Source: Roseofilum casamattae BLCC-M143 (GTDB lineage Bacteria > Cyanobacteriota > Cyanobacteriia > Cyanobacteriales > Desertifilaceae). From it: a DNA stretch of 64,000 nucleotides. The notes below the pieces were generated by a model that was given only the letters and a program-made list of their open reading frames with translations, had not been told where the DNA came from and searched no databases. Below, in pieces: positions 59,151 to 64,000 of this stretch. The stretch is taken from contig NZ_JAQOSQ010000011.1 of the NCBI RefSeq assembly GCF_030068455.1, positions 62,001 to 126,000 of the forward strand, in the 5' to 3' direction. The position numbers and the translations under genes are program-made. The number at the start of each line of letters is the position of its first letter. Within the stretch, counting starts at the first letter, position 1.

Positions 59151-59507
59151 ATGAAAACTACAGTAATCGGTCAATGTACAGTTCTTCATGCTCAAGGACG
59201 TTTTGATGGCCCGAGAGGGGCAGCGATCGCTAGGCGAATTGGCGATATCGCTCCGAGAACTGCCGTACTCTGCCTCGATTTTTCTGATGTTGACTTTATT
59301 GATAGTGCTGGTTTGGGTAAACTAGTGAGTGCGGTGAAAGTCTCTCGCCAGAATGCTTGCCGGCTGATCCTCTGCCATCTATCCGCACAAATTCAACTGA
59401 TTTTGGAGATTGCTCAATTAGAGCGCGTCTTCGAGATCTATGATACTTACGAGGAGGTTCAAGAGGCAATCAATCCCGAGAATGAGTCGCACTTAAGCGT
59501 TGCTTAA
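59151..59507 (+). CDS. STAS-domain protein (anti-sigma factor antagonist type)
   Basis: 118 residues from the ATG at 59151, preceded by AAAGGATAG; 15 upstream in-frame codons are possible but less supported. CLDFSDVDFIDSAGLGKLVS is the STAS core, with the phosphorylatable Ser in DSAG. The C-terminus IYDTYEEVQEAINPENES is typical. Such proteins are switched by serine kinases/phosphatases and act on anti-sigma factors or two-component partners. Stop overlaps the convergent gene by 15 bp. Confidence 0.86.
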   Translation: MKTTVIGQCTVLHAQGRFDGPRGAAIARRIGDIAPRTAVLCLDFSDVDFIDSAGLGKLVSAVKVSRQNACRLILCHLSAQIQLILEIAQLERVFEIYDTYEEVQEAINPENESHLSVA

Positions 59508-60155
59508 AGGTTGCTGTTGAATTTGCAGGTCTCGAATAGGGGTTCCTATCTGACAATACCAGTAACTCATCAGTAAATCTGGGTCCTGAACCCCTATACT
59601 GGCTAAAGCGGGTTCGTCCGGAAATGGAATAATTCGGTCAAAGCACAGTGGTTCGCCCTCATCGAACTGGAGCAGATAAACGCCGGGTATGGCTGCGATC
59701 GCTTGTAGGAGTCGGTATCCTAACCGATATAAGGTTTGTCGGGTGGCATCATTGAGATGCCAGGGTTGATAGAAATGAGATGCGTCCCGCGCGATCGCTT
59801 CGGCATAAAGCGGCCCTTTTGCGGTGAGGACAATGGGCAACCAGTAACGGCCGTCTCCCACGGCATATCCCCACTCGGCGACGGTTTGGCGCAAGGCCTT
59901 CCCGTCTCGACAGCGCTGGTAGGTGGTTTGGCCGGCAAAGGGAAGGGATGGGGGAAGATCGAGAATGAGAGGACAGAACCAAGTACGAGCAGATAGTTCT
60001 GCCTTATCTGAGGATTGAATCGTGACTTCAATCTCGGGGGAGATCTTCTCGATGGTCTGTTGTAGCTTTCCAGCAAGGATGGTAGAAGACTTTGAGGCAG
60101 TTAGAATAGAAACGCGATCGTAAGAGTTCGCATTCCAATGGTGGGTTATCATCAC
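59493..60155 (-). CDS. Conserved hypothetical protein, 220 aa
   Basis: Not recognised. The protein is soluble; segments include LPPSLPFAGQTTYQRCRDGK, YGRYW-like DGRYWLPIVLTAKGPLYAEA and YLLQFDEGEPLCFDRIIPFP. No catalytic signature or membrane segment. It is 14 bp downstream of the coiled-coil gene on the same strand, and overlaps the STAS gene at its 3' end. Confidence 0.55.
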   Translation of the reverse strand: MMITHHWNANSYDRVSILTASKSSTILAGKLQQTIEKISPEIEVTIQSSDKAELSARTWFCPLILDLPPSLPFAGQTTYQRCRDGKALRQTVAEWGYAVGDGRYWLPIVLTAKGPLYAEAIARDASHFYQPWHLNDATRQTLYRLGYRLLQAIAAIPGVYLLQFDEGEPLCFDRIIPFPDEPALASIGVQDPDLLMSYWYCQIGTPIRDLQIQQQPLSNA

Positions 60156-60169
60156 AACGGCGATCGATT

Positions 60170-60709
60170 TTAGGAAGAGGTTATCGGAAAATCAGGTAAA
60201 TCGATGCGAGACGGACTGCGAGTTCTCATGGCCAGGCGATAGCTGACGCTTTGCAGTTCGGCGTGTAGTTGGCGGTTCTCTCGCTGCAAGAGCGCTACTT
60301 TTTCGCGCACCGGAGCCATGCGTTCGGCAAATTTCTGCCGATACAGATGGGGAAGCTCTTGTACGACTTGTTCGAGCATTCCGGAGCGATCGCTTAATTC
60401 TTGCACGGATTGACGCAGTTGATAAATTTCCCTATCTCGGGTCTCGATTTGCTCTTGATAGAATTTTACCTGCTCTTCCACATTTTGGAGTTGCTCTTGC
60501 AGCGATCGCAATTGCTCCTCTTGGTTCTCCGATGCAGGCTCCGTCGGCACAAACGATACATTCCCTTTCACCAACCGGAATAGCTCCTGAGACAGTTGCT
60601 GCACCAGTTGGTCTCGCAAAGTTAACTCTTCTTGCAAGCGCGTATTCTCTGCTTGAACCTGCTGCAGAGTTTCTGCATCCGAAGATTGAGTCACGTTGTT
60701 TACCTCCAT
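60170..60709 (-). CDS. Coiled-coil protein, 179 aa
   Basis: From the ATG at 60709 (MEVNNVTQSSDAETLQQVQA). Nearly the whole chain is Gln/Glu/Leu-rich coiled coil (LQVQAENTRLQEEL-type heptads to about residue 150), with a short C-terminal tail rich in Arg/Ser/Pro. No enzymatic domain. It probably acts as a scaffold; I do not recognise the family. Same strand as, and 14 bp upstream of, the 59493-60155 gene, and 133 bp after ureE. Confidence 0.6.
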   Translation of the reverse strand: MEVNNVTQSSDAETLQQVQAENTRLQEELTLRDQLVQQLSQELFRLVKGNVSFVPTEPASENQEEQLRSLQEQLQNVEEQVKFYQEQIETRDREIYQLRQSVQELSDRSGMLEQVVQELPHLYRQKFAERMAPVREKVALLQRENRQLHAELQSVSYRLAMRTRSPSRIDLPDFPITSS

Positions 60710-60842
60710 AGGGTTGACCGGGGGCGATCGCAGATCCACCTCTTCCTTCACTTATCTAGACAATTCCCAAGGACTGGATGCGGGAATTGTTGGTTCAATT
60801 ATCGTTGTTAATCACTCTAACATGGGGTTGGCCCGCGCGCCA

Positions 60843-61295
60843 TTAGCGATCGCCGTGGTGATAGGCTCCAGTTTCCGGTTGGAAGGGAGCGACTTTTTCC
60901 ACTACATGCAATCCTAACTGCTCGAGCATCTTCTGCAACACCGGATCGACTTCCAAGCGCAGGTAGTCTGAGGTGAGTTCGACGGCAACATGACGGTTAC
61001 CTAAATGATAGGCGGCGCGCAACAGAGCCAGATCGCTCTCGGCGGTGACTTCTAACACCCGTTCCGGTTGCGCTACAATCTTCACCGCAATATCTCCAGC
61101 CTCGCTGTAGAGAACTTCTCCTGGCTGCAATACAGTACCTCGAGGCAAGCGCAGATGGATGTTTTGTCCGTCTTGGGTTTGGGTTTGGTAGCGACTGCGT
61201 CCGCGCTCCCACGCTGTTAGAGGTAAGCTGAACCGAACGGCACGATCGCCTTCATGGAGACCTCGTTGGGTTAAGGTAACTGGTGATTGTTCCAC
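60843..61295 (-). CDS. ureE: Urease accessory protein UreE
   Basis: 150 residues. The peptide-binding N-terminal domain (RAVRFSLPLTAWERGRSRYQ) and the metal-binding C-terminal domain (AAYHLGNRHVAVELTSDYLR, DPVLQKMLEQLGLHVVEKVA) are typical. The conserved metal His is in HLGNRHV, and the tail GAYHHGDR has two His rather than a long His-rich end. UreE delivers Ni2+ to apo-urease. Other ure genes are not in the window, so urease genes must be dispersed. It follows the TPR gene by 18 bp. Confidence 0.9.
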   Translation of the reverse strand: MEQSPVTLTQRGLHEGDRAVRFSLPLTAWERGRSRYQTQTQDGQNIHLRLPRGTVLQPGEVLYSEAGDIAVKIVAQPERVLEVTAESDLALLRAAYHLGNRHVAVELTSDYLRLEVDPVLQKMLEQLGLHVVEKVAPFQPETGAYHHGDR

Positions 61296-61313
61296 GTTCC
61301 CGGCTCCGATCTC

Positions 61314-62405
61314 TTATTTGAGTTTTTCGATTAAGGCGTTCGTTTTGTCGGCGCCTTCGCGATCGCCCGCTTGTTGGTACAATAGTAGCGCTCGTTCCAG
61401 AACCGAAAGAGCTTCTTGGTTGCGATCGCGAGCGCTCAGAGCAACAGCTAATTTATAGTATGCTTCTGGGTCTTGGGGCGCCAGTTGCACGACTTGGCGA
61501 TAGGTGGGGATGGCGAGAAGGACATCATTTTGTTTCATCAGAATATCTCCCATGGCGCGATGAGCATCGATTAAAGTGCGATCGAGGGAGATTGCTCGCT
61601 GATAGGCTTGATAGGCTGCGGGAAAGTTATTCGCGCTTTCTTGGATTTTACCAATGGTCATATAAATAATAGGGTTGCGCGAGTCGAGTTGAGCGGCTTT
61701 TTCCAGAGCAACTCGTGCCTGTTCTGTATTGCCGCGAGAGAGCCAAGCACTCGCTAATTTGATTTGAGTGCTGGCAGAGCGCGGGTTCAGTTGTTCTGCT
61801 TGTTGCAAGTATTGAATGGCGCTATCGAACTGTTGTTGCTTGAGGAGCATGGCACCGATGAGTTCGTGAGCTTGGCTATTTCGAGGATCGCTGCGCAGTA
61901 CCTCCTGATAGGTGCGCATGGCTCCGGCAAAGTCATCTTGTCGCCATTGCATGACGCCTAACCCGAGACGAGCATCGAGATTTTTCGGATCTAGGGTAAT
62001 GGCTTGCTGATAGGCAAACTGAGCGGCGGCATAATCGCCAATTTTAGCTAAACTATGACCGAGACCGTAGAAAAAGTCTGGGTTTTGGCGATCGTGGATA
62101 ACGGCTTGGCGATAGGCTTCGGCGGAGGCGGTATAGTTGCCTTGGAGAGCTTCGAGATAGCCGATGCCAGAATAGAGCCGGGGATTTTGCGGATCGAGTT
62201 GCAGCGCTTGTTGGTAGACGAGGATAGCTCGGGGATAGTCTTGGGCATCGACAAAGGTGTTACCTTGTTCGATGAGGGCATCGAGTTGAGCGTCGATGGT
62301 CGAGCGTTGGGCAATGAGTTCGGAGGCTTGGAGGGGAGAGGATGCGATCGCCGGAGAGCTGCCCCAGACGAGTAATGCGGCTAGGAATAATGTGGGTTTG
62401 TGCAT
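61314..62405 (-). CDS. Secreted TPR-repeat protein, 363 aa
   Basis: A signal peptide (TLFLAALLVWGSSPAIASSP) is followed by about eight tetratricopeptide repeats from residue 45 onward (e.g. AILVYQQALQLDPQNPRLYS, AQFAYQQAITLDPKNLDARL), covering most of the chain. TPR proteins are protein-protein scaffolds; in cyanobacteria exported ones can support photosystem, secretion or envelope assembly. Partner unknown. It is divergent from alaS (130 bp) and 18 bp upstream of ureE. Confidence 0.88.
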   Translation of the reverse strand: MHKPTLFLAALLVWGSSPAIASSPLQASELIAQRSTIDAQLDALIEQGNTFVDAQDYPRAILVYQQALQLDPQNPRLYSGIGYLEALQGNYTASAEAYRQAVIHDRQNPDFFYGLGHSLAKIGDYAAAQFAYQQAITLDPKNLDARLGLGVMQWRQDDFAGAMRTYQEVLRSDPRNSQAHELIGAMLLKQQQFDSAIQYLQQAEQLNPRSASTQIKLASAWLSRGNTEQARVALEKAAQLDSRNPIIYMTIGKIQESANNFPAAYQAYQRAISLDRTLIDAHRAMGDILMKQNDVLLAIPTYRQVVQLAPQDPEAYYKLAVALSARDRNQEALSVLERALLLYQQAGDREGADKTNALIEKLK

Positions 62406-62535
62406 TGTTTGGGCAATACTAGAGAAGATGAGGATTATCCGGTCAATTTTAGATTTTATTAAGAGTTCCAGCTAGTATAGCAGGGAAGCCAAGACCTTCT
62501 AAAATAAAGAAAAGTCGTCTAGTTTAGCCATCCCT

Positions 62536-64000
62536 ATGTCCCCATCTGGCAAATCTCTCAGCGGTTCTGAAATTCGCCAAACATTTCTGGACTTTTACCA
62601 GCAGCGCTCTCATGCCATTTTACCCAGCGCCTCCCTTATTCCGGAAGACCCTACGGTATTGCTGACGATCGCCGGAATGCTACCGTTTAAACCGATATTT
62701 CTCGGCCAGCGCGCGGCCGAAGTTCCTCGCGCCACGACTTCCCAAAAATGTATCCGCACCAACGATATCGAGAATGTGGGACGGACGGCGCGCCACCATA
62801 CGTTTTTCGAGATGTTGGGTAACTTTAGCTTTGGGGACTATTTTAAAGAACGGGCGATCGCATACGCATGGGAACTCTCCACGAAAGTTTTTCAATTGCC
62901 TCCGGAGCGCCTGGTGGTCAGTGTTTTTCGTGAAGATGATGAAGCATTTGCTATCTGGCGCGACCAAATTGGTATTCCTGCCTATCGCATTCAACGGATG
63001 GGAGAAGAAGATAATTTCTGGAAATCCGGTGCTACCGGCCCCTGCGGTCCCTGTTCGGAAATTTACTACGACTTCCACCCCGAACTTGGAGATGAGACTC
63101 TCGACTTGGAAGACGACAGCCGGTTTATCGAGTTCTACAACCTGGTATTCATGCAATATAATCGGGATGCCGACGGCAATCTGACTCCTCTGGAAAAACA
63201 GAATATCGACACGGGAATGGGATTAGAGCGCATGGCGCAAATCCTACAAGAAGTCCCCAATAACTACGAAACCGATCTGATTTTCCCGATTATTCAAGCG
63301 GCGGCTGACTGTGCGGGAATTGACTATCATGAAAGTGACGAAAAGACGAAAGTTTCCCTGAAAGTAGTGGGCGACCACGTGCGCGCTGTGGTTCATTTAA
63401 TTGCCGATGGCGTCAGTGCCTCTAATGTGGGACGCGGGTATATTTTGCGTCGCTTGATTCGTCGGGTGGTGCGCCACGGCCGGTTATTGGGAATTAACGA
63501 ACCGTTTACCGATAAAATTGCGGAAGTTGCGATCGCAGTTTCCGAGTCAGCTTACCCTAATGTTCGGGAGCGGGAAAGTACGATTAAGGCACAACTGCAA
63601 GACGAAGAAGCGCGCTTCTTGAAAACATTAGCGCGCGGCGAAAAGTTATTGCAAGAAACCATAGATAAAGTTCGCGAGGAAGGGAAAACTGAGATTGCGG
63701 GTAAAGATGCCTTCAAGCTCTACGATACCTACGGGTTTCCTTTAGAGTTAACTATGGAAATTGCCGAAGAGGAAGGTCTCACCGTTGATGAGAGCGGGTT
63801 TGACACAGCTATGCAAGAACAGATGGCCATGTCGAAAGGCGCTCATGAAACTATCGACCTCACGGCCCAGGGAGCGCTGGATAAGCTGGCTGAAACCGTT
63901 GATTCTACTGAGTTTACCGGCTATACGGAGCGTTCTGGTCTAGCAAAGGTTATCGCACTCTTGGTAGACGGTCAATCCGTTGACTTTGTCGAAGCAGGCA
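62536..64000 (+). CDS. alaS: Alanyl-tRNA synthetase (3' partial)
   Basis: Starts at 62536 (MSPSGKSLSGSEIRQTFLDF) and runs off the right edge; 488 codons are visible of a usual 870-880. Class II motifs: RTNDIENVGRTARHHTFFEM (motif 1 region), GPCGPCSEIYYD, DTGMGLERM and NVGRGYILRRLIRR (motif 3). It charges tRNA-Ala; the editing and C-terminal domains lie beyond the window. A divergent promoter with the TPR gene is expected in 62406-62535. Confidence 0.95.
   Translation, partial: MSPSGKSLSGSEIRQTFLDFYQQRSHAILPSASLIPEDPTVLLTIAGMLPFKPIFLGQRAAEVPRATTSQKCIRTNDIENVGRTARHHTFFEMLGNFSFGDYFKERAIAYAWELSTKVFQLPPERLVVSVFREDDEAFAIWRDQIGIPAYRIQRMGEEDNFWKSGATGPCGPCSEIYYDFHPELGDETLDLEDDSRFIEFYNLVFMQYNRDADGNLTPLEKQNIDTGMGLERMAQILQEVPNNYETDLIFPIIQAAADCAGIDYHESDEKTKVSLKVVGDHVRAVVHLIADGVSASNVGRGYILRRLIRRVVRHGRLLGINEPFTDKIAEVAIAVSESAYPNVRERESTIKAQLQDEEARFLKTLARGEKLLQETIDKVREEGKTEIAGKDAFKLYDTYGFPLELTMEIAEEEGLTVDESGFDTAMQEQMAMSKGAHETIDLTAQGALDKLAETVDSTEFTGYTERSGLAKVIALLVDGQSVDFVEAG

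Overview
The window is cyanobacterial chromosome. The evidence is frequent GCGATCGC (HIP1-type) octamers, a ferrochelatase with a C-terminal chlorophyll-binding-like tail, Mg-protoporphyrin IX methyltransferase (ChlM), a Ycf54 cyclase factor, a PetL-like cytochrome b6f subunit, and an atpB-atpC pair. Gene order is loose with many short operons, and many intergenic gaps hold hairpins or dispersed palindromic repeats. I see no rRNA, tRNA, CRISPR array, intact IS element or prophage.

Layout. 1-10.6 kb: 3' end of a large glycosidase-like protein, recO, aroB, petL, a CHASE2-Ser/Thr kinase, a type II NADH dehydrogenase, an epimerase, an unknown gene and ruvB. 10.8-16 kb: a 1731-residue RTX-type secreted multidomain protein. 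16-21.1 kb: an accessory block with a Roco-type LRR-GTPase carrying nine near-identical LRR units, a PIN-toxin/antitoxin pair with an unusual antitoxin, and an Rpn-family nuclease. 21.3-25.7 kb: groES-groEL under a perfect CIRCE operator, divergent from atpB-atpC. 26-34.5 kb: small conserved genes, an MBL-fold protein, hemH, an inositol-phosphatase family gene, an iron-storage locus (Bfd plus two complementary bacterioferritins) and a group 2 sigma factor. 34.3-44.3 kb: an SbcC-like ATPase, an unknown gene, a DUF3592-like fragment, a WGR/HEAT protein with a SWIM-finger partner, and a TerB-like gene. 44.4-64 kb: chlM, uvrA, a Uma2 protein, ftsH, an arsenite methyltransferase with a DoxX-like membrane protein, a Nudix hydrolase, ycf54, pdxJ, a CBS protein, murA, a DedA protein, a STAS protein, ureE, a TPR lipoprotein-like/secreted protein and the 5' part of alaS.

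How genes work together. GroES and GroEL form one chaperonin. The two bacterioferritins have complementary ligands (one keeps heme Met52 and lost the diiron site, the other the reverse) and face Bfd across a shared promoter region with a Fur-like box. ChlM, Ycf54 and ferrochelatase serve tetrapyrrole synthesis. ArsM and the DoxX-like protein probably form an arsenic-handling unit. WGR and SWIM genes are 26 bp apart and look like one functional unit of unknown role.

The least explained items are the WGR-SWIM pair with its SbcC-like neighbour, the hybrid antitoxin, the expanding LRR array, the foldback element between recO and aroB, and several recurring hairpin families. All functional calls come from reading the translated sequence; no database search was possible.
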